Below, one piece after another: positions 18,616-28,896 of a stretch of DNA of 64,000 nucleotides (position 1 is the first letter of the stretch; the number at the start of each line of letters is the position of its first letter). This DNA comes from Rugamonas brunnea (GTDB taxonomy: Bacteria; Pseudomonadota; Gammaproteobacteria; Burkholderiales; Burkholderiaceae_D): the NCBI RefSeq assembly GCF_014042345.1, contig NZ_JACEZT010000010.1:124001-188000 (forward strand). Reading direction: 5' to 3'. The translations under genes and the position numbers were made by a program. The notes under the pieces were generated by a model that was not told the DNA's origin, did no database searches, and saw nothing but the letters and a program-made list of their open reading frames with translations.

Positions 18616-19647
18616 TTATGCCTCCACCGCACGTTTGAACGCCGCGCCCACGCGCGCCGGCCCCGGGAAATACGCCCACTCCTGCGCATGCGGGTAAGGT
18701 GTGTCCCACCCCGTCACACGTTCGATCGGCGCTTCCAGATGGTAGAAGCAATGCTCCTGCACCAGCGACACCAGCTCGGCGCCGAAACCGCAGGTGCGGG
18801 TAGCCTCATGCACCACCACGCAGCGGCCAGTCTTCTTGACCGATGCGACGATGGTCTCCAGATCCAGCGGCCACAGGCTGCGCAAGTCGATGATCTCGAC
18901 ATCGATGCCGGTCTCCCGCGCCGCCGCCTCGCAGACCCATACCATGGTGCCGTAGGCGAGCACGGTGAGCTGCTTGCCGGGCCGGAAAATGGCCGCCTTA
19001 TCGAGTGGCACCGTGTAATACCCCTCTGGCACCTCGCCCAGCGGATTCTGCGACCAGGGCACGACGGGCTTGTCGTGGTGGCCATCGAACGGGCCGTTGT
19101 ACAGGCGCTTCGGTTCCAGGAAGATCACCGGATCGTCGTTCTCGATCGAGGAAATCAGCAGGCCTTTGGCGTCGTAGGGGTTCGACGGCATCACCGTGCG
19201 CAAGCCGCAAACGTGGGCGAAGACCGCCTCCGGACTCTGGCTGTGGGTCTGGCCGCCGTAGATGCCGCCGCCGCATGGCGTGCGGATGGTGATGGGTGCA
19301 GTGAAGTCGCCCGCCGACCGGAAGCGCAGGCGCGCCGCTTCGGACACGATCTGGTCGTAGGCCGGGTAAATGTAGTCGGCGAACTGGATCTCGATGCACG
19401 GCCGCAGGCCATACGCGCCCATGCCGATGGCCACGCCGACGATGCCGCCCTCGGAGATCGGCGTATCGAACACGCGCGAGGTGCCGTATTTCTTTTGCAG
19501 GCCCTCGGTGCAGCGGAACACGCCGCCAAAGTAACCCACGTCCTGGCCGAAGACCACCACCTGTTCGTCCTTCTCCAGCATCACGTCCATCGCGGAGCGC
19601 AGCGCCTGGATCATGGTCATGGGAGTTTTGATTATGTTTTCCGCCAT
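18616..19647 (-). CDS. bkdA2: Branched-chain 2-oxoacid dehydrogenase E1 beta subunit
   Basis: Forms the alpha2beta2 thiamine-diphosphate decarboxylase for the oxoacids of Val, Leu and Ile. The 343-residue reading begins at MAENIIKTPMTMIQALRSAM, one base after the E1 alpha stop, with GGGGAT inside the end of the upstream gene as ribosome binding site; a longer reading to 19710 overlaps E1 alpha and is rejected. Transketolase-type pyrimidine domain features are seen: VVFGQDVGYFGGVFRCTEGL, DTPISEGGIVGVAIGMG with the cofactor-activating glutamate, and IRTPCGGGIYGGQTHSQSPE. The C-terminal transketolase domain follows (KQLTVLAYGTMVWVCEAA). Translational coupling with E1 alpha is likely. Confidence 0.95.
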   Translation of the reverse strand: MAENIIKTPMTMIQALRSAMDVMLEKDEQVVVFGQDVGYFGGVFRCTEGLQKKYGTSRVFDTPISEGGIVGVAIGMGAYGLRPCIEIQFADYIYPAYDQIVSEAARLRFRSAGDFTAPITIRTPCGGGIYGGQTHSQSPEAVFAHVCGLRTVMPSNPYDAKGLLISSIENDDPVIFLEPKRLYNGPFDGHHDKPVVPWSQNPLGEVPEGYYTVPLDKAAIFRPGKQLTVLAYGTMVWVCEAAARETGIDVEIIDLRSLWPLDLETIVASVKKTGRCVVVHEATRTCGFGAELVSLVQEHCFYHLEAPIERVTGWDTPYPHAQEWAYFPGPARVGAAFKRAVEA

Positions 19648-19648
19648 C

Positions 19649-21160
<1,512 letters not shown>

Positions 21161-21179
21161 TCACACGTCAGAAAGCCCC

Positions 21180-22325
21180 ATGCCTGAGATTACCGAACCA
21201 GTTTCCCCACCGTCTTTCATCAGCCAGATCGGCAAACCGTTTCTTCGCGACCGCATGATGCACGCGCTGCTGCTCATCGCGATCGCCCTGTCCCTCCTGT
21301 CGCCGCATCCCGTTTCGGAATATCCCGCCTGGGTCGAGTGGCGCACCATCGCCACGCTCGCCGGGATGTTATTGCTGACCACGGGCATCGAGGCCAGCGG
21401 CTACCTGGAACACCTGGGGCGGGTCATCATCAACAGACTGCAGCAGGAACGTGCGCTGGCGCTGTTTCTGGTCTGCGCTTCGACCGTATTGTCCACCGTG
21501 CTCACCAACGACATCGCACTGTTCGTCGTCGTTCCGCTGACCGTCGGCCTCACCGGCATCAGCAATCTGCCGATCGGCCGCCTGGTCATCTTTGAAGCAC
21601 TGGCCGTCAATGCCGGCTCATTGCTCACCCCGATCGGCAATCCACAAAACATCCTGTTATGGCAGCGCTCCCACCTGTCCTTTGCCGACTTCACGTGGCA
21701 AATGGCGCCGCTGGCACTGGCGATCTTCGCGCTCTTGCTGCTGGCGACCTGGGTGTGCTTCCCGAAACAAGTGATCCATGCGGAACTGAAGGACGACGCG
21801 GCGTCCTACAGCGCGGCGCTGCTCAGGACGTGCGCGCTGCTCTATGCCGCGTTCCTGATCACTGTGGAACTCGGCCATCCCGGATGGGGGCTGGTTGGCG
21901 TGGGGATGGCGGTGCTGCTGTTCTGCCGGGAGATCATTGCGAAAGTCGACTGGTCCCTGATCCTGGTGTTCATCCTGATGTTCGTCGACATCCACTTGCT
22001 TTCCCAACTGGCCTTGGTGCAGACGTGGGTTGAAGGCATTCCACAATTCACGCAACTGAAGTTGTACCTGGCCGCCCTGCTCGGCTCCCAGCTCATCAGC
22101 AATGTCCCGGCCACTATCCTGCTGGTGCAATATTCGACGGCTTACAAGGTGATTGCCTACGGCGTCAACGCGGGTGGGTTCGGACTGGCGATCGGTTCGC
22201 TGGCCAACATCATCGCGCTGCGCATGGCGCCAGAGCGCCATTTGTGGCTGCGCTTTCACCTCTATTCCTTCCCTTTCCTTGGCCTGTCGGCGCTGGTCGG
22301 CTGGTTGCTGCTGACTTCTCTCTAG
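21180..22325 (+). CDS. SLC13/ArsB-type membrane permease
   Basis: A 381-residue integral membrane protein of the ion-transporter superfamily that contains citrate/dicarboxylate (SLC13), ArsB and NhaD carriers. Start at ATG 21180 (MPEITEPVSPPSF). About ten hydrophobic segments are visible. The family hallmark re-entrant motifs are STVLTNDIALFVVVPLTVGL and NAGSLLTPIGNPQNILLW in the first half and SNVPATILLVQYSTAY in the second. The substrate is not predictable. It is convergent with prpE. The last 39 codons have a diverged second copy 2.4 kb downstream at 24619-24738, which is unusual. Confidence 0.85.
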   Translation: MPEITEPVSPPSFISQIGKPFLRDRMMHALLLIAIALSLLSPHPVSEYPAWVEWRTIATLAGMLLLTTGIEASGYLEHLGRVIINRLQQERALALFLVCASTVLSTVLTNDIALFVVVPLTVGLTGISNLPIGRLVIFEALAVNAGSLLTPIGNPQNILLWQRSHLSFADFTWQMAPLALAIFALLLLATWVCFPKQVIHAELKDDAASYSAALLRTCALLYAAFLITVELGHPGWGLVGVGMAVLLFCREIIAKVDWSLILVFILMFVDIHLLSQLALVQTWVEGIPQFTQLKLYLAALLGSQLISNVPATILLVQYSTAYKVIAYGVNAGGFGLAIGSLANIIALRMAPERHLWLRFHLYSFPFLGLSALVGWLLLTSL

Positions 22326-22382
22326 CCGCCATCTCAAGCGAGAAACTGAAAAATACCCTGGCGCCATCCTCCCCCTGCGTGC

Positions 22383-24278
22383 CTATTTCACAGCCGATAA
22401 TGCGGTTTTGATCTGGGCCAGCGAGCTGGGATCTTCGATGGTGGTCAGGTCGCCCGGGTCGCGCCCTTCGCACACCGCCTGTATCGAACGACGCAACAGC
22501 TTGCCGGAGCGGGTCTTGGGCAAGGCGTGGATGAACACCACGCGTGCCGGCCGGGCGACGGCGCCGAGCTGCTGGTCGACCACGCCCATGATTTCCTTTT
22601 CCAGCGCCGCGCTGGCATCGGCGCCCCCGGCCGCGTCGGGATGCTTGAGCACCACGAACGCCACCGCCACCTGGCCCTTGAGCTGATTTTCAACCCCGAC
22701 CACCGCCACCTCGGACACGTTGGGGTGGGACGAGATGCTCTCTTCGATCTCCCGCGTACCGAGCCGGTGGCCGGCGACGTTGATCACGTCATCGGTACGG
22801 CCGAGAATGAAGTAGTAACCTTGCGCATCACGGATGCCCCAGTCAAACGTGGAGTAGACCTGCTTGCCGTCGATCTGGTTCCAGTAGGTGGACAGGAAAC
22901 GCTGGTCGTCGCCGTACACGGTCTGCAGGCAGCCCGGCGGCAATGGTCCTTCGATGACGACCACGCCTTTCTCGTTGGCGCCGCAATCTTCGCCCGTGGC
23001 CTCGTTCTGGACCTTGACCTTGTAGCCGAACACGGGCAAGCCGGGACTGCCCAGTTTAGTCGGTTGCTCTTCTACGCCCTTGGCGATGGAAAGGATAGGC
23101 CAGCCCGTCTCGGTCTGCCAGTAATTGTCGATCACCGGCACGCCGAGCGCGCCCGCGATCCAGTTCGAGGTGGTCTCGTCGAGCGGCTCGCCGGCCAGGT
23201 ATAAGGCCTTGAGCGAGGACAAATCGTATTTGCTCATCAATTCGGCGGGCTGCTTCTTCAGCACGCGCACCGCGGTGGGCGCCGAGAACATGCGGGTGAC
23301 CTTGTATTTTTCGACGATGCTCCACCAGATGCCGCCGTCGGGCGAGGTCGGCAAACCCTCGTACATGATGGTGGCCATGCCCGCGATCAGGGGACCGTAC
23401 ACGATGTAGGAATGCCCGACCACCCAGCCGATGTCGGAAGTGGAAAAGAAGGCTTCGCCCGGCTTGGCGCAGAAAATATGCGTCATCGAGGCGGCCAAGG
23501 CGACCGCATAGCCACCCACGTCACGCTGCACCCCCTTCGGCTTGCCGGTCGTGCCGGAGGTGTACAGGATGTAGGACGGCTGATTCGATTCAAGCCAGGT
23601 GACAGGCACGTCGGCGTCCAGATGCTGGTCGCGCAGGCTGGCGTAGTCGACATCGCGTTCCGGCACCAGCGTCATCGGCACCAGGCCGCGGTCAACCAGC
23701 AGCACGTTGGACGGCTTGAAGCCGGCCTGCGCGATGGCCGCATCAAGCAGCGGCTTGTAGGGCACCGGCTTGCCGCCGCGCGAACCGGCGTCGGCGGAAA
23801 TGACCAGCTTGGGTTGCGCATCGTCGATCCGCGTGGCCAGGCTATGGGAAGCGAAGCCGCCGAACACCACCGAATGGACCGCGCCAATGCGGGCGCAGGC
23901 CAGCATCGCGAACGCCGCCTCGGCGATCATCGGCATGTAGATCAGCACGCGGTCGCCCTGCCCCACGCCCAGGCGGGTGAGGATCGCCGCCATGCGGCAT
24001 ACCTCCGCGTGCAGCTGCTTGAAGCTGTACACCTGCTCCTGGTGCGTCTCGGTCGAGATAGCGATCAGCGCCGGCTGCTCGCCCTGCGTTGCCAGCCACC
24101 GATCGACGGCGTTGTAGCACAGATTGGTACGGCCATCCACAAACCAGCGCGCGAACGGTGCCTTGCTGTAGTCGAGCACCTGGCTGTAGGGCGTTTGCCA
24201 GTGAATGGCTTGGGCTTGCCTGCCCCAGAAGTTAGCCGGTTCATCAATGGATTCTTGATAGAAGTCTGCGTAGGTCAT
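22383..24278 (-). CDS. prpE: Propionate--CoA ligase (propionyl-CoA synthetase)
   Basis: Activates propionate to propionyl-CoA through an acyl-AMP intermediate, feeding the methylcitrate cycle. The 631-residue start at MTYADFYQESIDEPANFWGR has GGAGA 5 bp upstream and lies downstream of a sigma-54 promoter; the open frame extends to 24413 but that part precedes the expected transcription start. The N-terminal pattern (FARWFVDGRTNLCYNAVDRWL) is PrpE-like rather than Acs-like. The AMP-binding P-loop ILYTSGTTGKPKGV, the A8-type GRTDDVINVAGHRLGT and the catalytic/acetylatable lysine in PKTRSGKLLRR are present. The other prp genes are not in the window. AcnB at the window start could supply the methylisocitrate dehydratase step. 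Confidence 0.93.
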   Translation of the reverse strand: MTYADFYQESIDEPANFWGRQAQAIHWQTPYSQVLDYSKAPFARWFVDGRTNLCYNAVDRWLATQGEQPALIAISTETHQEQVYSFKQLHAEVCRMAAILTRLGVGQGDRVLIYMPMIAEAAFAMLACARIGAVHSVVFGGFASHSLATRIDDAQPKLVISADAGSRGGKPVPYKPLLDAAIAQAGFKPSNVLLVDRGLVPMTLVPERDVDYASLRDQHLDADVPVTWLESNQPSYILYTSGTTGKPKGVQRDVGGYAVALAASMTHIFCAKPGEAFFSTSDIGWVVGHSYIVYGPLIAGMATIMYEGLPTSPDGGIWWSIVEKYKVTRMFSAPTAVRVLKKQPAELMSKYDLSSLKALYLAGEPLDETTSNWIAGALGVPVIDNYWQTETGWPILSIAKGVEEQPTKLGSPGLPVFGYKVKVQNEATGEDCGANEKGVVVIEGPLPPGCLQTVYGDDQRFLSTYWNQIDGKQVYSTFDWGIRDAQGYYFILGRTDDVINVAGHRLGTREIEESISSHPNVSEVAVVGVENQLKGQVAVAFVVLKHPDAAGGADASAALEKEIMGVVDQQLGAVARPARVVFIHALPKTRSGKLLRRSIQAVCEGRDPGDLTTIEDPSSLAQIKTALSAVK

Positions 24279-24344
24279 GTCGTCTCCAGATTTGTTCATT
24301 GCCGTTTCATTCAGCTCGCTGCACCGTACTGTCATGGTCGCTAG

Positions 24345-24360
24345 TGCAATTGCCGTGCCA
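24345..24360 (-). promoter_or_regulatory. Sigma-54 (-24/-12) promoter of prpE
   Basis: On the minus strand the sequence reads TTGGCACGGCAATTGCA, which matches the RpoN consensus TGGCAC-N5-TTGCA exactly, with the GG and GC dinucleotides correctly spaced. Initiation about 12 nt downstream, near 24332, would give a leader of about 55 nt before the prpE ATG. Propionate genes in enterics are also sigma-54 dependent through PrpR, which supports the assignment. Confidence 0.85.
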
Positions 24361-24487
24361 AACGATGAGTCCAACATCGCGTACCGGAAGACCGTCGATA
24401 TACCCCTTTTCAATCAATGATTTATGAAAAAATTTGACGTAGATCATTGCCGTTCAGGCATCAGAAACACCCGGCTCTTGACGGTGT

Positions 24488-24563
24488 ATTTGTTTCATTT
24501 CTTGTTGCGCGCAATTCTTTCCTCGCAATTCTGAAACACGATGAAACACGAAATGAAACAAAT
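24488..24563. promoter_or_regulatory. Tandem TGAAACA repeats, candidate enhancer for the prpE sigma-54 promoter
   Basis: TGAAACACGA occurs at 24532-24541 and again at 24542-24551, followed by TGAAACAAAT at 24554-24563; the inverse ATTTGTTTCATTT is at 24488-24500 and forms a perfect 13-bp inverted repeat with AAATGAAACAAAT at 24551-24563. GAAACA also appears once more near 24463. The cluster lies about 130-205 bp upstream of the -24 element, the usual distance for sites bound by sigma-54 activators. No activator gene is present in the window. Confidence 0.65.
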
Positions 24564-24618
24564 TGGCCCTGCGACCAACAGTGGTAAGGCTTCGCGCAGC
24601 ATCTGGCCGCCTTACAAT

Positions 24619-24738
24619 GACATCATCGCGCTGCGTATGACGGCAGGGCGCCGTTCATGGCTGCGCTTCCACCTCTATTCCTTCCCTTTCCCTGGCCTGT
24701 CGGCGCTGATCGGCTGGTTGCTGCTGGCCGCGCGCTGA
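24619..24738 (+). pseudogene. Decayed second copy of the SLC13/ArsB-type permease 3' end
   Basis: From CATCATCGCGCTGCG at 24620 the sequence aligns without gaps to the last ~115 bp of the permease gene (22208-22325), differing at roughly 12-18 positions. The encoded tail [20 protein letters not shown] continuing [16 protein letters not shown] mirrors the permease C-terminus and ends in its own stop codon at 24736-24738. No permease body precedes it; upstream is the prpE promoter region. The same bases on the minus strand encode the C-terminus of the chemoreceptor. It is a relic of a duplicated or deleted paralogue. Confidence 0.8.
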
Positions 24739-26359
24739 TTGCCGGTGCCGGTGCTGGTGCTGGCGCCATCGGCGGCGCCAGCCGGTCAGGCGCACGCGCC
24801 CCGGCATGGTCGCCGCCGAGCCGGAACACATCGACCGTCTGCGCCAGGCGGTCGGCCTGCGACTGCAGCGTCTCGGCAGCGGCGGCTGCCTCCTCCACCA
24901 ACGCGGCATTTTGCTGCGTCACGCTTTCCAGTTCGGTGATCGCCACGCAAATGTGTTCGATGCCACGCTCCTGCTCGTCGCCGGCCGTGGTGATCGCCAC
25001 CATGATGTCGGCCACGCGCTGCACGCTGTCGACAATATTGCCCATCGTGGTGCCGGCCTGCTTGACGAGCCGGCTGCCGCTCTCCACCTTGTCCACGGAA
25101 TCGCCGATCAGCGCCTTGATCTCCTTGGCCGCGGCGGCCGAACGATGGGCCAGGTTACGTACCTCGGCTGCGACCACGGCGAAGCCACGGCCCTGATCAC
25201 CCGCGCGGGCCGCCTCCACGGCCGCGTTCAGCGCGAGGATATTGGTCTGGAAAGCGATGCCGTCGATGACGGAGGTGATGTCGGTGATTTTGATGGCCGA
25301 GGCGTGGATCGCATTCATCGTGTCGATCACGTCGGCCACCACGGCGCCGCCCTCCTCCGCCACGGCCGAGGCGTTGATCGCCATCTGATTGGCTTGCCGG
25401 GCATGCTCGCCGTTACGCTTGACGGTGGCAGTCAGTTCCTCCATCGAGGCGGCCGTCTCCTCCAGCGAGCTGGCCTGGCGTTCGGTGCGGTTCGACAAGT
25501 CCTGGTTGCCGGCCGCGTTTTCGATCGAGGCGGCCGCGATCAGGTCGGTACTGCTGCGCACCTGTTCGACGATCTGCACCAGGCTTGCACGCATGTGCTG
25601 CATGCCATGCATCAGGCTGGCCGTGTCGCCGTGCTGCAAAGCGATCTCGCCACCGAGGTCGCCAGCCGCGATGCGCCGGGTGACGGCGCGGGCGTAATCG
25701 GGTTCGCCGCCCAGCTGGCGCAGCAACACACGCGTCAGCAACAGGGCCGCAGCGATGCCGCAGATCACGGCAGCTGCACTGAGCAGCAACAACAGCGTGC
25801 GGCCGTTGCGGTAAGTCGCGTCGATGTCGGCGCCGGTGGCATCGATGGCCGTGCGCTGCAGCGCCAGCAACTGACCCATTTGCAGCAGGTATTTCCTGGC
25901 GCTGGGCAGATAGTTGTTCTCGAACACCGTGCGGGCCTGGAACAAGCGGCCGTCAGTGCGCAACTGCAACACCTCCTTGCCGGACGCCTGATAGACGGCG
26001 CCGCTGGCGACCAGTTCGGCAAACAAGGCCTTCTCCTCGCGCGAGACCAGCAGGCTGGCCAGCTTCTGCTGCAACGCGGCGGAGCGGGCGGCGGCCTCGT
26101 TGGTCGCGGTGTCGAAATAGGCAATCAGGCTGGGGTCGTTGCTCTTGGCGGCCGCCGTGGTGCGCGCGACAGCCGCGTTGGTTACGGCATCCCAATCACT
26201 GATCAGGCGCTCCTTGGCCAGGGAAGTCTGGATCATGGCGCGCGTCGCTTCCGCCACCGCTTGCAGGCGCCAGATGCCTATGCCTGCCACCATCAACATC
26301 AGCATCAAAACGGCGCCGAAACCAGTGGCCAACCGGGTGCGAGTCTTTATATTTTTCAT
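24623..26359 (-). CDS. Methyl-accepting chemotaxis protein with an antisense-derived C-terminal tail
   Basis: A 578-residue transmembrane chemoreceptor. TM1 is at about 11-31 ([18 protein letters not shown]), the periplasmic sensor (4HB_MCP-like, about 35-188) follows, TM2 is at about 188-210 and HAMP at about 212-265. The signalling hairpin tip contains [20 protein letters not shown] followed by [18 protein letters not shown]. Methylation-helix motifs ([14 protein letters not shown]) are present. The final ~38 residues ([20 protein letters not shown] onward) are the antisense translation of the permease-fragment copy; the antisense of the real permease end gives nearly the same peptide. There is no CheR-tethering pentapeptide. 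The ligand is unknown. Confidence 0.9.
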   Translation of the reverse strand: MKNIKTRTRLATGFGAVLMLMLMVAGIGIWRLQAVAEATRAMIQTSLAKERLISDWDAVTNAAVARTTAAAKSNDPSLIAYFDTATNEAAARSAALQQKLASLLVSREEKALFAELVASGAVYQASGKEVLQLRTDGRLFQARTVFENNYLPSARKYLLQMGQLLALQRTAIDATGADIDATYRNGRTLLLLLSAAAVICGIAAALLLTRVLLRQLGGEPDYARAVTRRIAAGDLGGEIALQHGDTASLMHGMQHMRASLVQIVEQVRSSTDLIAAASIENAAGNQDLSNRTERQASSLEETAASMEELTATVKRNGEHARQANQMAINASAVAEEGGAVVADVIDTMNAIHASAIKITDITSVIDGIAFQTNILALNAAVEAARAGDQGRGFAVVAAEVRNLAHRSAAAAKEIKALIGDSVDKVESGSRLVKQAGTTMGNIVDSVQRVADIMVAITTAGDEQERGIEHICVAITELESVTQQNAALVEEAAAAAETLQSQADRLAQTVDVFRLGGDHAGARAPDRLAPPMAPAPAPAPAISARPAATSRSAPTGQGKGRNRGGSAAMNGALPSYAAR

Positions 26360-26564
26360 TATTCCGCCTGCGAGTCATTCAGGATGATCAGCACCGAGCG
26401 CGCCACAGGGCGCAGCGGTGTGGGCAGCACTATCGGCCACCCCGCCGCTCTTCCTCAGTCTGGGCATCGTAGCGAGTGTTGACGTGCGGAACTAATGAAT
26501 AATTTTGGTTTGCCGATATCCGGACAGATATCGCAGCCATCGCTCCATGGGGCAGTTGGCAGGT

Positions 26565-27056
26565 TTAGCCCCGGCGGTCCGGATCGGCAATGTGCAGGAA
26601 TTTCGTCAACAGATCACGCGGCGGCGCGATCGATACATTTTTCAGTATTTGTCCCACATTGCCACGGTGGTAGCCGCCATGGGTAATCACGTGCATCAGC
26701 ATCTCTTCCCGCGACATGGTCCCCGCATCACCATCCGTGAACTTGAATCGCAACCGCTCCGCCAGCGCTCCGTCGTCCAGCGACGCAATATATTCCTGAA
26801 ACCACGCATCCGTTGCCGTCACCGCGCGCCGCAACTCGGACAAGGTGGGCGTCGCCGTGGTATTGGTGCCTTGATAGTCATGTGGCTGGCCAAGCAGATG
26901 GGCCTGGAAGATCCTGTCCACCACGTAAATGTGGTTCATGGTGCGGATTGCCGTGTGCTGATCGGGGCCAGCGGGCAGCGTTTCGAGCACGTCGAACAAT
27001 TCGGCATTGGCCCATGCCTTGTGGCCAAACAAGGATTTCATCATGGCGCACGTCAT
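26565..27056 (-). CDS. DinB/DUF664-family putative metal-dependent protein
   Basis: A 163-residue four-helix-bundle protein of the DinB/YfiT superfamily. Start set at MTCAMMKSLFGHKAWANAEL by AAGGAGTGACG directly upstream; a longer open frame to 27353 is not supported. The metal-binding histidine triad is H42 (TMNHIYVVD), H126 and H130 (HVITHGGYHRGNVGQIL). Members include thiol-S-transferases and maleylpyruvate isomerase-like enzymes, mostly uncharacterised. It is divergent from the efflux channel gene and single. The flanking gaps 26360-26564 and 27057-27245 hold no recognisable gene. Confidence 0.8.
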   Translation of the reverse strand: MTCAMMKSLFGHKAWANAELFDVLETLPAGPDQHTAIRTMNHIYVVDRIFQAHLLGQPHDYQGTNTTATPTLSELRRAVTATDAWFQEYIASLDDGALAERLRFKFTDGDAGTMSREEMLMHVITHGGYHRGNVGQILKNVSIAPPRDLLTKFLHIADPDRRG

Positions 27057-27245
27057 CGTCACTCCTTTCGTTAAGTTGGAACCCATGGCTTCAGACTTGG
27101 GCGGCGCCGCTTGTGTGGCGAGCCGGCGCTCATTGCATTGCCCAGTCGAGCCGATGACGAGGACCATATCACACGTCCGCCGGGCTTCGCTCAAGGGCAT
27201 GCACTCAACCGGCGGCATCTGGTCGCCTTCGCCGCACTTGCGCAG

Positions 27246-27267
27246 TGACCAATGTATGATATAGTCA
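27246..27267. promoter_or_regulatory. TetR-type operator, copy 1 (outer-membrane channel promoter)
   Basis: TGACC-N12-AGTCA, 22 bp in total. It overlaps a putative promoter (TTGCGC 27238-27243, TATAGT 27260-27265) upstream of the gene at 27298. The same arms and the same spacing occur at 28835 and 29538, and nowhere else was such a spaced pair noticed in front of neighbouring genes. Confidence 0.65.
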
Positions 27268-27297
27268 TTAGACACCACCATACACGAGCGACCAATC

Positions 27298-28767
27298 ATG
27301 TCCATGCAACCCACACGCGCCCTTCTCCTGCCCGCCATCGCCGCCCTGGTCACCGGATGCGCAGTCGGGCCAGATTACGTCCAGCCCGGCAACACGCTGC
27401 CGAAGCACTACCTTGGCCAAACCGCGATTGAGCAACGGCAAGCCAGCGCCAGCGCCGACTTCGCGGTGTGGTGGGAAGGCTTTGGCGATCCGCTGCTGAG
27501 CCGCTTCGTCACCCAGGCGCTGCAGCAGAATCTGGATCTCGCGCAGGCGTCCGCGCGCGTCGCCCAGGCGCGCGCGGGACTCGGCGCGGCCAATGCCGCG
27601 CTTCTTCCATCAGGCAATATCAGCGCCCAGGGTGCGCGCGCCTACCAGTCGCTGGAAACGCCGCTGGGCCAGATCATGAATACGAAACCCGGCTTCGACC
27701 GCCATGGCAACAGCTATGAAGCCAACCTCGCGGCCGGCTGGGAACTGGACCTGTTCGGCAGCCTGCGGCGCGGACGTGAAGCGGCATTGGCCGACTACCA
27801 AGCGTCCGAGGCGGGCCTGGCGGCGACGCGGCTGGCGGTGGCGGCGCAAACGGCCGACGTCTATATCACGATCCGCGGCCTGCAAACCCGCCTGCGCGTG
27901 GCCCACGACCAGGTGCAGACGCAACAGAAACTGCTGTCGACGATCAATCTCCTGTATGCCCAAGGGCTGGCGGCAGAATTGCAGGTACGCCAGGCTGAGG
28001 GCGCGCTGGCCCAGGTGCAGGCATCGATCCCGGTGCTCGACACCGGACTGGACGCGGCCATGAATGCGCTCGACGTCATGCTCGGCACGGCGCCCGGCGC
28101 CCATCGGGACGCACTGGCGGCGCCGGGCGAGATTCCGGCCGCGCCGCGCATCGCGGCGGCCGGCACGCCGGGCAACCTGCTCCGGCGCCGGCCCGATCTG
28201 ATCGTCGCCGAACGCCGGCTGGCGGCGGCCAATGCCCGCATCGGCATGGCGGTGGCCGAGTATTACCCCAAGTTCTCCTTGAGCGGCATGATCGGCAGCG
28301 CGACCACGGTTTCGGCCGGCAACCTGTTCAGCGGCGGCGCCAACCAGGCGGCCGGCGTGCTGGGCCTGCGCTGGCGTCTGTTCGACTTTGGCCGCATCAA
28401 CGCGCAAATCGACGCGGCCAAAGGGCAGGAAGCGGAAGCGCTGGCGGCCTACCGCCTGGCAGCGCTGCGCGCCACCGAAGACGTGGAAAACGCGTTCTCC
28501 GCCCTGGTCAAACGAGAACAGCAGGCCGGCATCCTGACCCAGGGCGTGGACGCGCTCGGCCGCGCGCGCGGGGCTTCGTTTGCAGCCTACGAAAAAGGCG
28601 TGGTCAGCCTGATCGAAGTCTTGCAGGCCGATGACAACCTGCTGCGCGCCAGCGATATGCGGGCGCAGGCGCAAGCCGAATCGGCGCGCGCGGCCGTGGC
28701 CGCCTTCAGGGCGCTGGGCGGCGGCTGGCAGCCCGCCAACGCCGTCGCCATTGCCGCCGCCAATTAA
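27298..28767 (+). CDS. Outer-membrane efflux lipoprotein (NodT/OprM type TolC-like channel)
   Basis: Outer-membrane exit duct of a tripartite RND pump, 489 residues. A lipoprotein signal is clear (LLLPAIAALVTGC, lipidated C21), followed by the family start AVGPDYVQPG. Two TolC-type repeats are seen: coiled-coil helices around 70-230 and 290-460, with GWELDLFGSLRRGREAALAD and LRWRLFDFGRINAQIDAAKG as the two equivalent segments. It precedes tetR, adaptor and pump genes on the same strand but has its own promoter with a copy of the shared operator, so it is probably co-regulated and not co-transcribed. Family is certain, substrate is not. Confidence 0.92.
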   Translation: MSMQPTRALLLPAIAALVTGCAVGPDYVQPGNTLPKHYLGQTAIEQRQASASADFAVWWEGFGDPLLSRFVTQALQQNLDLAQASARVAQARAGLGAANAALLPSGNISAQGARAYQSLETPLGQIMNTKPGFDRHGNSYEANLAAGWELDLFGSLRRGREAALADYQASEAGLAATRLAVAAQTADVYITIRGLQTRLRVAHDQVQTQQKLLSTINLLYAQGLAAELQVRQAEGALAQVQASIPVLDTGLDAAMNALDVMLGTAPGAHRDALAAPGEIPAAPRIAAAGTPGNLLRRRPDLIVAERRLAAANARIGMAVAEYYPKFSLSGMIGSATTVSAGNLFSGGANQAAGVLGLRWRLFDFGRINAQIDAAKGQEAEALAAYRLAALRATEDVENAFSALVKREQQAGILTQGVDALGRARGASFAAYEKGVVSLIEVLQADDNLLRASDMRAQAQAESARAAVAAFRALGGGWQPANAVAIAAAN

Positions 28768-28834
28768 CCACCATGGCGATAGCTTCCCGCGCAGCCGGCA
28801 CGGCCGATCCGTCCGCGTGCATGCCGGCGCAAGA

Positions 28835-28856
28835 TGACCATATTACGAATGGGTCA
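28835..28856. promoter_or_regulatory. TetR-type operator, copy 2 (tetR promoter)
   Basis: TGACC-N12-GGTCA, 22 bp, 41 bp upstream of the tetR start at 28897. The arms are a perfect 5-bp inverted repeat. Position implies autoregulation by the TetR protein. Confidence 0.65.
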
Positions 28857-28896
28857 CTTATTGTGCATTGATGCGCCAGGCGGTAAGCTATCAGCC

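Noticed and set aside
24541..24738. Possible 65-residue protein containing the permease-like tail
   Set aside because: Its start lies within the TGAAACA repeats of the prpE regulatory region and there is no ribosome binding site; annotated as a decayed fragment instead.
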